Part shown: one piece after another, positions 26,953-36,873 of the stretch
Numbering within the stretch: the stretch's first letter is position 1
Layout of the letters: every line of letters begins with the position of its first letter
Assembly (NCBI RefSeq): GCF_009910325.1
Contig: NZ_SUMG01000019.1
Span: forward strand, 1-47,999
Length of the DNA: 47,999 bases
From: Isachenkonia alkalipeptolytica
Lineage (GTDB): Bacteria; Bacillota; Clostridia; Peptostreptococcales; T1SED10-28
Direction of reading: 5' to 3'
The notes under the pieces: generated by a model
Database searches by the model: none
What the model was told of the DNA's origin: nothing
Seen by the model: the letters and a program-made list of their open reading frames with translations, nothing else
Made by a program: the position numbers and the translations under genes

Positions 26953-26976
26953 TAAACCCAGCTGAAGCTGGGTTTA
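26953..26976. terminator. Hairpin after dnaN, weak terminator
   Basis: A perfect 10-bp stem TAAACCCAGC/GCTGGGTTTA with a TGAA loop, 15 nt past the dnaN stop. The plus-strand U-run is poor (TTTATAAATTG), so it may only reduce read-through into yaaA or protect the dnaN mRNA end. Confidence 0.6.
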
Positions 26977-27013
26977 TAAATTGTTACATAAAAGATGGGA
27001 GGAGAAAATAAAT

Positions 27014-27223
27014 ATGAAAATTGCAATCCGTACGGAATTTATTAAACTGGACCAACTGTTAAAACACGCAGCCCTGGCTTCCACCGGGGGAGAGGCTAAA
27101 ACCATGATCCAGGAGGGCATGGTGGTTTTAAACGGAGAAGTTATTACCCAGCGGGGCAAAAAGATTTATCCCGGAGACCGATTACAGGTTTTAGAAGAAG
27201 AGATTGAAGTGGTTGCCTCTTAA
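27014..27223 (+). CDS. yaaA: S4-domain RNA-binding protein YaaA
   Basis: A 69-aa single S4 domain, with [20 protein letters not shown] (about 13-32) and the loop [21 protein letters not shown]. It matches the YaaA family found between dnaN and recF in Bacillota, a probable RNA-binding protein linked to ribosome assembly. The ATG at 27014 follows GGGAGGAG at good spacing; an in-frame start 33 nt upstream covers that ribosome binding site and is rejected. Confidence 0.92.
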   Translation: MKIAIRTEFIKLDQLLKHAALASTGGEAKTMIQEGMVVLNGEVITQRGKKIYPGDRLQVLEEEIEVVAS

Positions 27224-27247
27224 AATATTCCCAGGGGGAAGTTTGCT

Positions 27248-28363
27248 ATGCATATTGAAAAAATTCATTTAAGAAATTATCGGAACTATGAAACCTTAAC
27301 CCTGGATTTTTCTTCGAAAATCAATGTATTTATTGGAGAAAATGCCCAAGGGAAGACCAATTTGCTGGAAGCCATATATTTCATGGCCATCGGAAAATCC
27401 TTTCGCACCTCCAAAGATGGAGATTTAATTGAAATCGAAAAAGAAGGGGCCTATACAAAACTTCTTTTATGTAAAAATAACGGACAGGAAAAACGAATTG
27501 AAATCGGCCTGGATCGACTGAAAAATAAGAAATGCAAAATCAACGGCGTGCCCCTGGACCGAGTGGCGGAACTGCTGGGCACCTTAAATGTGGTCATTTT
27601 TTCCCCCGAGGATTTGCAAATTATTAAGCAGGGACCCAGCCAGCGAAGGGATTTTATTGATGGGGATCTCTCACAGATTACCCCCCGATATCACCATATC
27701 TTGGGACAGTACCAAAAGATTCTCAAGCAGCGGAATCAGGCCTTGAAAATGAAACAGTTTCGAAGGGTGGATTTAGAACCCTGGAATACCCAATTGGTTC
27801 ATTACGGGACAGAAATTATCCTATCCCGAAGGGAATTCATCAAAGGACTCTCTATCCTCACCCGGTTGATGCATCGAAAAATCACCCGGGAAAAAGAAAA
27901 TTTAAAACTGATTTATGAAAGCAGCATTCCCATGGAAAAAGAGGAAAGTGCGCAAGAAATAAAGGCGCGTTTCCTAAGAGATCTGCAGGGGTTGGAAGCG
28001 GAAGAAATCAAAAGGGGGATTACCCTTCTGGGTCCCCATCGGGATGACCTGGAGTTTGAAATCAACGGGAAAAACGTGAAAAAGTTCGGTTCCCAGGGGC
28101 AACAAAGAACCACGGTGCTTTCTCTAAAAATGGCGGAATTGGAGTTGATGAAAAAAGAAACGGGAGAATACCCCGTACTTTTGCTCGACGATGTGATGAG
28201 TGAACTGGATGAACATCGGCAAAAGGATTTACTGCAAAGTTTGAAAAATATTCAGACCTTCATTACCAGTACCTCTATGGAATCCATGGAGAAGATCGAT
28301 GAAATGAATCTTTATGAAGTCCGGGGAGGAAAAATAAAAATCCTTCAAAAATCTGTTTCATAG
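27248..28363 (+). CDS. recF: DNA replication and repair protein RecF
   Basis: An SMC-like ABC ATPase that binds gapped DNA and works with RecO and RecR to load RecA. The 371-aa protein has the N-terminal LRNYRNYETLTLDF segment (8-21), Walker A GENAQGKTNLLEA (about 30-42), the ABC signature-like region KFGSQGQQRTTVLSLKMAEL (about 279-298) and Walker B VLLLDDVMSELD (about 311-322). The ATG follows AGGGGGAA. It sits 24 nt after yaaA, in the normal order. Confidence 0.98.
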   Translation: MHIEKIHLRNYRNYETLTLDFSSKINVFIGENAQGKTNLLEAIYFMAIGKSFRTSKDGDLIEIEKEGAYTKLLLCKNNGQEKRIEIGLDRLKNKKCKINGVPLDRVAELLGTLNVVIFSPEDLQIIKQGPSQRRDFIDGDLSQITPRYHHILGQYQKILKQRNQALKMKQFRRVDLEPWNTQLVHYGTEIILSRREFIKGLSILTRLMHRKITREKENLKLIYESSIPMEKEESAQEIKARFLRDLQGLEAEEIKRGITLLGPHRDDLEFEINGKNVKKFGSQGQQRTTVLSLKMAELELMKKETGEYPVLLLDDVMSELDEHRQKDLLQSLKNIQTFITSTSMESMEKIDEMNLYEVRGGKIKILQKSVS

Positions 28364-28378
28364 TTAATTAAGAAAGGT

Positions 28379-28384
28379 TATAAT
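28379..28384 (+). promoter_or_regulatory. Possible -10 element before remB-gyrB-gyrA
   Basis: A perfect TATAAT lies 21 nt before the remB start codon, but the matching -35 position (around the recF stop codon) is poor. It may give extra transcription of remB and the gyrase genes. Confidence 0.35.
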
Positions 28385-28405
28385 AGTAAGATAGGAGGAA
28401 ATCCT

Positions 28406-28663
28406 TTGTATATACATCTTGGAGGAAATGCCATTGTATCCAGTCGAGATTTATTATATATTTTTGATGTAAAGGCTTTTCATCAATCCAAGGTTAATCG
28501 CGAGCTTTTGAGAAAGATGGAAGCAGCGGGAAGAGTGGTTACCCTGGAAAAAGGAAAAAGTCGGTCGGTCATATTTATAAAGCGAAAAAATCAACCGATA
28601 ACAATTTATTACTCACCTATCACGGCCTTTACATTGTTAAGGCGTAGAAATCAATACAAATAG
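28406..28663 (+). CDS. remB: RemB/DUF370 family protein
   Basis: An 85-aa protein of the RemA/RemB family (DUF370; YaaB in B. subtilis), found between recF and gyrB. RemA is a DNA-binding activator of matrix genes in Bacillus; RemB is less understood. It opens YIHLGGNAIVSSRDLLYIFD and ends in a basic tail. The start is a TTG, with AGGAGG 7-8 nt upstream and no better in-frame codon. Its stop directly precedes the gyrB leader. Confidence 0.88.
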   Translation: MYIHLGGNAIVSSRDLLYIFDVKAFHQSKVNRELLRKMEAAGRVVTLEKGKSRSVIFIKRKNQPITIYYSPITAFTLLRRRNQYK

Positions 28664-30595
<1,932 letters not shown>

Positions 30596-30700
30596 AAGCT
30601 TCAGCAAAGGAAAAGAAAGGTAGAATAATAATCATCATCAAAATTCCTGTTTTTATAAATCAACAGGTGAGGGATTAGAAATCGGCAAGGAGTGAATTGA

Positions 30701-33148
30701 ATGAAAGAGGAAAAGGGAAACGTACTTCCCATAGGAATTGAAGGAGAAATGAAAAAATCCTATATGGATTATGCCATGAGTGTTATTGTGGGAAGAGCAC
30801 TGCCTCGGGTGGAAGACGGATTAAAACCCGTACATCGAAGAATTTTATTTGCCATGAAGGAGCTGGGATTTACCCCCGATAAAGCTTACCGTAAATCCGC
30901 CCGTATTGTCGGGGATGTACTGGGTAAGTATCACCCCCATGGTGACACGGCGGTATACGATGCCATGGTAAGAATGTCTCAGGATTTTTCTACCAGATAT
31001 GAATTGATTGACGGCCACGGAAACTTCGGATCCATTGATGGGGATAGTGCTGCCGCCATGCGTTATACGGAGGCGAAGCTTACAAAACTGTCCCTGGAAA
31101 TGACCCGGGATATTGATAAGGAAACCGTAAGCTACAGCTACAACTTTGATGATACCTTAAAAGAGCCCGATGTGCTTCCCAGTCGTTATCCGAACTTGCT
31201 GGTAAACGGGTCTAATGGTATTGCTGTGGGTATGGCCACCTCCATCCCCCCTCATAATTTAGATGAAGTCATCGGTGGTGTGATTAATTATATTGATAAT
31301 CCGGAGATTTCCTTAGAAGAATTAATGGAGTCCATTCAAGGTCCGGATTTCCCCACAGGCTCTACCATTATGGGAAGAGAAAGCATTAAAGAAGCCTACC
31401 GCACGGGACGGGGCAGAGTGGTGGTTCGGGCACAATCCGTGATTGAAGAGATGGCCAATAATAAGAGCCGGATCGTGGTGGACGAAATTCCCTACCAGGT
31501 CAATAAGGCCAAGATGATCGAGCGCATTGCGGACCTGGTAAAGGATAAAAAAATCGAAGGGATTTCCGATCTGCGGGATGAAAGTAACCGGGAAGGGATC
31601 CGGGTGGTTATTGAATTAAAGCGGGATGTGAATCCCAATGTGGTCCTCAATAAACTCTATAAGCATACCCAAATGCAGGATACCTTCAGTATCATTATGA
31701 TTGCCCTAGTAGACGGACAGCCGAAGCTTTTAAATCTCCAGGGGCTGATTTACCATTACGTCAACCATCAAAAGACGATTATTCGAAAGCGGACGGAGTT
31801 TGATCTTCGAAAAGCGGAAGCCAGAGCCCATATTCTAGAAGGGTTAAAAATCGCCTTGGATCATTTGGATGAAGTAATCAAGCTGATTCGAGCTTCCCAA
31901 AGCCCGCAAAAAGCCAAAGAAGAGCTGATGGAACGCTTTGACCTTTCGGAAAAGCAATCCACCGCCATCCTAGAGATGCGTCTGCAAAAGCTGACGGGTC
32001 TGGAACGGGATAAGGTGGAAAGTGAATACCGGGAAGTAAAAGCCCTGATTGATGAACTGAAAGCCATCCTCGCCAGTGAACAGCGAATATTGGATATCAT
32101 TAAAGAAGAGCTTTTAGAAATAAAAGAGCAATTCGGGGATCCCAGAAGAACGAAAATTATGGAGGATCCCACGGAATTCAAAATGGAGGATATGATCGAA
32201 AAGGAAGATGTGGTCATTACCCTGACCCACTTTGGATATATCAAACGACTTCCCGTGGATACCTATAAAAGCCAAAAACGGGGAGGCAAAGGGATTTCCG
32301 CCTTAACCACCCGGGAAGAAGACTTTGTGGAACGGATGATTGTCACCTCCAGTCATGATTATTTATTCGTTTTTACCAACAAAGGAAAAGTCTATCAAAT
32401 CAATGTTTATGAAATTCCCGAAGCCAAAAGACAGGCCAAGGGTACGGCGATCATTAACCTGCTTCAATTAGAGCCCTCCGAAAAGATTGCAGCAGTGATT
32501 CCCATGAAACGAGTGAATGATTATAAGCATTTATTTATGGCCACGAAAAAAGGATTGATCAAGAAGACGAAGCTGAGCCATTTTAAAAATTCCAGAAAAT
32601 CCGGCCTTACCGCCATTAAGTTTAAAGACGATGATGAGTTGATCAGTGTACGCTATGGCAATGATCAGGATGAAATGATGCTGATTACGGCTCAAGGAAA
32701 ATCCATACGCTTCCCCCAATCGGATATTCGAGAACTGGGAAGAAGTGCCATGGGGGTAAGGGGCATTAGACTTACCAGTGAAGATGAAGTGGTTTCCATG
32801 CAGATTTTAAAAGAGGATAAAACCTTACTGCTGGTTAGTGAAAAGGGTTACGGTAAACGAACCGAACTCTCCGAGTACCGGATCCAAGGTCGAGGGGGCA
32901 AAGGCATTAAAACCTATCGAATCACGGATAAAACCGGAGATGTGGTGGGAGCACGATTGGTGAAGGAAGATGAAGAAGCCCTCGTCATCACCAATGACGG
33001 TGCCATGATTCGTTTCAGTATTTCAGAAGTATCAAAAACCGGTAGAGACACCAGCGGCGTACGATTGATCCGTACCGATGAGAACAATCATATTGTTTCG
33101 CTGGCCATCATGCCAAAGGAAGAAGATCCCGAGGACGATATGGAGTAA
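30701..33148 (+). CDS. gyrA: DNA gyrase subunit A
   Basis: The DNA-cleaving subunit of gyrase. The 815-aa protein has the winged-helix domain with catalytic Tyr122 in RYTEAK, a coiled-coil arm, and a six-bladed C-terminal DNA-wrapping domain that opens with the GyrA box QKRGGKG. The quinolone-contact segment [12 protein letters not shown] carries Thr83 and Asp87 (E. coli numbering coincides). Thr at 83 is a natural variant in clostridia. The C-terminus is acidic (EEDPEDDME). It follows gyrB after a 105-nt gap with no terminator. Confidence 0.98.
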   Translation: MKEEKGNVLPIGIEGEMKKSYMDYAMSVIVGRALPRVEDGLKPVHRRILFAMKELGFTPDKAYRKSARIVGDVLGKYHPHGDTAVYDAMVRMSQDFSTRYELIDGHGNFGSIDGDSAAAMRYTEAKLTKLSLEMTRDIDKETVSYSYNFDDTLKEPDVLPSRYPNLLVNGSNGIAVGMATSIPPHNLDEVIGGVINYIDNPEISLEELMESIQGPDFPTGSTIMGRESIKEAYRTGRGRVVVRAQSVIEEMANNKSRIVVDEIPYQVNKAKMIERIADLVKDKKIEGISDLRDESNREGIRVVIELKRDVNPNVVLNKLYKHTQMQDTFSIIMIALVDGQPKLLNLQGLIYHYVNHQKTIIRKRTEFDLRKAEARAHILEGLKIALDHLDEVIKLIRASQSPQKAKEELMERFDLSEKQSTAILEMRLQKLTGLERDKVESEYREVKALIDELKAILASEQRILDIIKEELLEIKEQFGDPRRTKIMEDPTEFKMEDMIEKEDVVITLTHFGYIKRLPVDTYKSQKRGGKGISALTTREEDFVERMIVTSSHDYLFVFTNKGKVYQINVYEIPEAKRQAKGTAIINLLQLEPSEKIAAVIPMKRVNDYKHLFMATKKGLIKKTKLSHFKNSRKSGLTAIKFKDDDELISVRYGNDQDEMMLITAQGKSIRFPQSDIRELGRSAMGVRGIRLTSEDEVVSMQILKEDKTLLLVSEKGYGKRTELSEYRIQGRGGKGIKTYRITDKTGDVVGARLVKEDEEALVITNDGAMIRFSISEVSKTGRDTSGVRLIRTDENNHIVSLAIMPKEEDPEDDME

Positions 33149-33170
33149 AATGAATAATCAGTGTTAAATA

Positions 33171-33205
33171 CAGAGTCCTTTTTTCCTAAAAAAAAGAGGG
33201 CTCTT
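33171..33205 (+). terminator. Weak terminator-like hairpin after gyrA
   Basis: AGAGTCC and GGGCTCT pair (with one G-U) around a T-run and A-run loop that can extend the stem. The following plus-strand tract is only weakly T-rich, so termination would be partial. It sits about 25 nt past the gyrA stop. Confidence 0.45.
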
Positions 33206-33343
33206 GTAATATAATAATAAATCAAAAAATCCCACGGAACAGGTAGAAAAGGGAAAGGTAGCAATAGATAGTAAAGTTTTTCTTTTCAATAATGCCTTTT
33301 TATAGTAAAGTAGATACTATACATTAAAAATGGGGGAGATGTT

Positions 33344-33661
33344 ATGTCTTTAAAAATCAAGAAGAAATTTGAAGAGGATACCGGGGTGTGGAAAATGGAA
33401 CTGGACGGAGAAATCGATATATATACCGCTGCGGAATTAAAAAGCACCTTTCAAGAGATGTTTGAAAAACGAAAGGAACCGGTGGAAATTGATTTTCAAA
33501 ATCTGGAATACATTGATAGTACTGGACTTGGTGTGCTTATTGGCGCATTGAAACGGCTGAAGGAAGAAGATAAGCAAATTACGTTGTTTCACGTGAAACC
33601 CAATATACTGAAATTATTAAATATCACAGGACTCAACAAAATTTTTGTTATTAAGGAGTGA
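33344..33661 (+). CDS. rsbV: STAS-domain anti-sigma factor antagonist (RsbV-like)
   Basis: A 105-aa single STAS domain of the RsbV/SpoIIAA type. It would free a sigma factor by binding its kinase-type anti-sigma factor when unphosphorylated. The phosphorylation motif is YIDSTGLGVL, with Ser59 and Thr60. Next come an RsbW-like kinase and a sigma-B-like gene, so this is a partner-switch module. The ATG follows GGGGGAGAT. A near-perfect parS site lies inside the gene (33585-33600). Confidence 0.9.
   Translation: MSLKIKKKFEEDTGVWKMELDGEIDIYTAAELKSTFQEMFEKRKEPVEIDFQNLEYIDSTGLGVLIGALKRLKEEDKQITLFHVKPNILKLLNITGLNKIFVIKE
33585..33600. promoter_or_regulatory. parS centromere site 3
   Basis: TGTTTCACGTGAAACC matches parS at 15 of 16 positions, inside rsbV and about 9 kb right of the dnaA-upstream origin array. 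With sites at 14221 and 17351 it gives parS on both sides of oriC. Confidence 0.93.
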
Positions 33662-33671
33662 ATACAGTACT

Positions 33672-34121
33672 ATGAATCAAATGGAAGCTAGAGAAGTCAA
33701 AGAAACCGTGGAACATCATGGAGAAAAAATAGAATTATCCATTCCGAACAAAGCAGAATTTGTCAGTGTGGTTCGTCTTACCCTTGTGGCGATAGCCAAT
33801 CGTGTGGGATTTAATATTGAAGAAATAGAAGATATGAAAGTAGCCATTGCAGAGGCTTGTACCAATGCCATTACCCATGGAAACAACACACCCGCAGAGA
33901 GTATAAACATTCACTTTACCCTGATGGAAAAGGGGTTAGAAATAGAAGTCAAGGATAAAGGTGTGGGCTGTGATGTGGAAAAAATTGAGGATCCTAAAAT
34001 TGAGGAATTAAATGAAAATGGATTAGGAATTTTTATCATAAGATCCTTAATGGATGACGTGAAAATTCATTCTGAACCTGATCAAGGAATGACGATTATA
34101 ATGACAAAAATGATAGGGTGA
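33672..34121 (+). CDS. rsbW: Anti-sigma-B serine kinase (RsbW-like)
   Basis: A GHKL-type kinase that binds the sigma factor and phosphorylates RsbV. The protein is 149 aa from the ATG at 33672; an in-frame TTG 27 nt upstream overlaps rsbV and is less likely, since AAGGAG lies between. The N box EACTNAITHGNN (about 61-72), the G1 box VKDKGVGCD (about 97-105) and the G2 box NGLGIFII (about 119-126) are visible. The RLTLVAIANRVGF segment (about 31-43) resembles RsbW more than SpoIIAB. Confidence 0.9.
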   Translation: MNQMEAREVKETVEHHGEKIELSIPNKAEFVSVVRLTLVAIANRVGFNIEEIEDMKVAIAEACTNAITHGNNTPAESINIHFTLMEKGLEIEVKDKGVGCDVEKIEDPKIEELNENGLGIFIIRSLMDDVKIHSEPDQGMTIIMTKMIG

Positions 34122-34127
34122 TGAATT

Positions 34128-34919
34128 ATGAAGAAAAATTCTAAGAGTCATAATGATTCCTCACAGGAACTGACAGAGATGACCAGTAAAGAGTTGTTTA
34201 TAAAATATCAAGATGGGAAGGATATTCATATTCGTAATGAACTGGTTCGCCGTTATCTTTATATTGTAGAAATACTGTCAAAAAAGTATATCAACAAGGG
34301 TATAGAATATGAGGATATCTATCAAGTGGCTTCCCTGGGGTTGATTTATGCCATTGAACGGTTTGATCCCTCCAAGGGTTTTGAGTTTTCCAGTTTTGCA
34401 ACCCCGACGATCATCGGTGAGATCAAAAAACATTTTCGGGATAAAGGATGGTCGATTCGTGTTCCAAGACGAATTCAGGAACTGAGCAAAAAAATCAATA
34501 CCTGCAAAAATGAACTTCATCAAAAGCTGCAACGAACCCCGACCATTTCGGATATTGCAGAATATCTCAATTGTTCCGAGGAACAAATAATGGAAGCCAT
34601 GGAAGGCTCCCAGGTATACACCCCGAAATCTCTGGATTTGACCTATGATAATGACGGGGAAGACAAAGAAATGAAATTTATGGACTTAATCGGAGAAGTG
34701 GACAAGAACTTTGATAATATTGAAAATAAGGATTTTTTAGATAAAGTCATCAACAAATTGAACGAAGTGGAAAAGAAAGTACTCCGAGACCGTTTTTTTA
34801 ATAATCGAACCCAAATGCACGTTGCCGAGGAATTACAGGTCAGTCAGATGACGGTGTCCCGTATGGAGAAAAAAATCATCGAAAAATTTCAAAAAGAATA
34901 CAAAAAGACCACCGTATAA
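34128..34919 (+). CDS. sigB: Sigma-B/F/G-type RNA polymerase sigma factor
   Basis: A 263-aa alternative sigma factor of the SigB/SigF/SigG group. Region 2 includes EYEDIYQVASLGLIYAIERFDPSKGFEFSSFATPTIIGEIKKHFRDKGWSIRVPRRIQEL in its middle (about 62-120), region 3 follows, and region 4 has the HTH VAEELQVSQMTVSRMEKKI near 227-245. It is 6 nt after rsbW, so the three genes form one operon. RsbW-like kinase and lack of spoIIA features favour a general-stress sigma-B role, but a sporulation sigma factor is not fully excluded. Confidence 0.85.
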   Translation: MKKNSKSHNDSSQELTEMTSKELFIKYQDGKDIHIRNELVRRYLYIVEILSKKYINKGIEYEDIYQVASLGLIYAIERFDPSKGFEFSSFATPTIIGEIKKHFRDKGWSIRVPRRIQELSKKINTCKNELHQKLQRTPTISDIAEYLNCSEEQIMEAMEGSQVYTPKSLDLTYDNDGEDKEMKFMDLIGEVDKNFDNIENKDFLDKVINKLNEVEKKVLRDRFFNNRTQMHVAEELQVSQMTVSRMEKKIIEKFQKEYKKTTV

Positions 34920-34941
34920 GATTCAACGGAGATCGATAAGA

Positions 34942-34967
34942 AAACAGAGAGCATTCTCTGTTTTTTT
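34942..34967 (+). terminator. Terminator of the rsbV-rsbW-sigB operon
   Basis: A perfect stem AAACAGAGA/TCTCTGTTT with a GCAT loop (34942-34963) runs into seven or more T residues. It starts 22 nt past the sigma-gene stop. Confidence 0.93.
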
Positions 34968-35040
34968 GTATTCCAAGGAGGTTAGAAGCATCTATCAATC
35001 GACCGTTTCTAACGTCTATCATAAAGTTTAGGAAGGATCC

Positions 35041-35069
35041 TGATATAAAAGCTAAGAAAGTGCTATAAT
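35041..35069 (+). promoter_or_regulatory. Promoter of the NiaR-like gene
   Basis: A perfect TATAAT (35064-35069) with an upstream TG (TGCTATAAT) gives an extended -10. The -35 position (TGATAT, 35041-35046) is poor. The leader to the start codon is about 60 nt. Confidence 0.55.
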
Positions 35070-35136
35070 ATTTCAAAGAGGAAAAAAATGCATACAAAAA
35101 GCAGAAACAGGGGATATAAAGAGAGGAGGGTATGGT

Positions 35137-35655
35137 ATGAAAGGAAAAAACAGAAGAAGTGCGATTGTAGAAGCTATAAAAAAAGCCGGAAAACCCATGA
35201 AAGGAACCGAGTTATCCAAGAAATACGGAGTCTCCAGACAGGTGATTGTCCAGGATATTGCCCTGTTACGGGCAGAAGGAAAAGAAATCATCGCCACGCC
35301 CCAAGGGTATATAATTCCGGAAAAACAAGGGAAGGGACGACAAAAAACCATTGTAACCCGACATAATAAAGGGACGGATTTGAAAAAGGAACTGACCCTG
35401 ATGGTGGATCTAGGAGTGGTGATTGTGGATGTTATTGTAGAGCATCCCGTCTATGGAGAAATCCGAGGGAATCTAAATATTAACAGTCGGCTGGATATTG
35501 AAAATTTCATGAATCAATTAGAAAAGCAAGAGGCCAAGCCCTTAGCAGAACTCACCGACGGAGTGCATATGCACACTATTGAAGTGCCCAGCGAAGCCGT
35601 GTATGAACAATTATTGAAGGTACTGAGAAAGAATCACTACTTGATCGAAGGATAG
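35137..35655 (+). CDS. niaR: NiaR-type transcriptional repressor (HTH_11 plus 3H domain)
   Basis: A 172-aa repressor of the NiaR/YrxA family, which in Bacillota senses niacin and represses NAD-synthesis or niacin-uptake genes. It has an N-terminal winged helix (SKKYGVSRQVIVQDIALLRAEG, about 26-47) and a C-terminal 3H metal-binding domain with His residues in VEHPVYGEI (about 107-115) and DGVHMHTIEV (about 144-153). The ATG follows GAGGAGG. A candidate operator lies just after the gene, before an orphan transporter gene. Confidence 0.88.
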   Translation: MKGKNRRSAIVEAIKKAGKPMKGTELSKKYGVSRQVIVQDIALLRAEGKEIIATPQGYIIPEKQGKGRQKTIVTRHNKGTDLKKELTLMVDLGVVIVDVIVEHPVYGEIRGNLNINSRLDIENFMNQLEKQEAKPLAELTDGVHMHTIEVPSEAVYEQLLKVLRKNHYLIEG

Positions 35656-35669
35656 AACTGTGATATATT
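35641..35669 (+). promoter_or_regulatory. Promoter of the PTS-IIC-like gene
   Basis: TTGATC (35641-35646) and TATATT (35664-35669) are exactly 17 nt apart. The -35 lies in the last codons of niaR. The predicted start of transcription (about 35676) is followed at once by the candidate NiaR site. Confidence 0.65.
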
Positions 35670-35679
35670 TTTACGGTAA

Positions 35680-35698
35680 TGTGACAAGACAGCTGTAA
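35680..35698. promoter_or_regulatory. Candidate NiaR operator
   Basis: The complement of 35680-35698 reads TTACAGCTGTCTTGTCACA, which resembles the paired TGTC/GACA half-sites I recall for Bacillota NiaR/YrxA. It lies directly after a promoter, where bound repressor would block transcription. The motif match is from memory and should be scored. Confidence 0.5.
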
Positions 35699-35724
35699 TT
35701 AATCATAAATGAGGAGGAGAAGCA

Positions 35725-36777
35725 TTGAAGATCGCAGGAGAAACCGTTACGGTAAGACAGTATATCACAAAGGCCTTAAACGGCATGGCTTTAGGATTGT
35801 TTGCATCCTTAATTATCGGACTGATTTTAACGCAAATAGGGGAAATCCTAAACATTTCCCTGCTGCAAAACTTCGGAATCATTGCCCAAAGAGTAATGGG
35901 CCCCAGTATTGGTGCTGGCGTGGCCTATACCCTTGGCGCCCCGGCCCTCGGGATTTTTGCCTCCATCGTGACAGGAGCCATCGGTGCCGGCACCGTCACC
36001 TTGGATGAGGGAATAGCCACTATTAATATCGGGGAACCGGTAGGGGCTTTTATTGCTGCCCTGGTAGGTGTGGAAGTGGGAAAGTTTATTACAGGAAAAA
36101 CGAAGGTGGATATCGTGTTGGTTCCCGCTTCAGTGATTATCACCGGGGGACTGGCCGGGGTTTTCGTAGGCCCCGGGGTAAGCTCGATGATGTATTACAT
36201 CGGCGAGTTTATCAATACCACAACGGAACTTCATCCCCTTCCCATGGGGATTATTCTCAGTATTACCATGGGCATGCTCTTAACCCTACCCATCAGCAGT
36301 GCAGCCTTAGCCATATCCTTAGGACTGGAAGGCCTGGCAGCGGGAGCCGCCTTGGTGGGATGTGCCACCCAAATGATCGGATTCTCCGTGATGAGTTTTA
36401 AAGATAACGGAATCGGCGGCCTGATCGCCCAGGGAATAGGTACCAGTATGCTGCAAATTCCCAATATCGTTAAAAAACCAATTGTGTGGATGCCGCCTAT
36501 TATAGCCAGTGGTATTTTAGGACCGATGGCAACGGTGGTCTTTGCCATGGAAAGCAATAGTATCGGCGCCGGCATGGGCACCAGCGGACTGGTGGGTCAG
36601 TTCGGTACCTATGCCCAAATGGTTGTGGAAAACGGAAATCCTCCCATGACGGTTTTGATGAAAATGGGGATTCTTCACTTTATTCTACCGGGGATTTTGA
36701 CCCTTTTGTTAGCCAAAGTCATGATGAAAAAAGGATACATTGAAGCCGGGGATTTAAGTCTTCCAAAATCCCAGTAG
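35725..36777 (+). CDS. PTS_EIIC_2 family membrane transporter, orphan
   Basis: A 350-aa polytopic membrane protein with about nine or ten hydrophobic, Gly-rich segments, matching the PTS_EIIC_2-type family of sugar-permease-like proteins. No EIIA or EIIB gene is nearby, so phosphotransfer is not shown and the substrate is unknown. The start is a TTG 6 nt after GAGGAGGAG. It follows a NiaR-type repressor and has its own promoter with a candidate NiaR site, which suggests it moves niacin or a related compound. That last point is inference. Confidence 0.8.
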   Translation: MKIAGETVTVRQYITKALNGMALGLFASLIIGLILTQIGEILNISLLQNFGIIAQRVMGPSIGAGVAYTLGAPALGIFASIVTGAIGAGTVTLDEGIATINIGEPVGAFIAALVGVEVGKFITGKTKVDIVLVPASVIITGGLAGVFVGPGVSSMMYYIGEFINTTTELHPLPMGIILSITMGMLLTLPISSAALAISLGLEGLAAGAALVGCATQMIGFSVMSFKDNGIGGLIAQGIGTSMLQIPNIVKKPIVWMPPIIASGILGPMATVVFAMESNSIGAGMGTSGLVGQFGTYAQMVVENGNPPMTVLMKMGILHFILPGILTLLLAKVMMKKGYIEAGDLSLPKSQ

Positions 36778-36816
36778 AAAATGTAAAAAAAAAAGAATAG
36801 CAACTATCTTTATTAA

Positions 36817-36854
36817 ATCCTAGGGTGTATAATACATTTTAGGATCTTTTTTTT
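36817..36854 (+). terminator. Terminator after the PTS-IIC-like gene, with a -10-like loop
   Basis: ATCCTAGGGTGT (36817-36828) pairs with ACATTTTAGGAT (36834-36845), including three G-U pairs, followed by C and eight T residues (36847-36854). The loop region contains a perfect TATAAT (36828-36833), which may belong to the promoter of the next gene. Confidence 0.85.
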
Positions 36855-36873
36855 ATGAAGGAGTGAAATTGTT

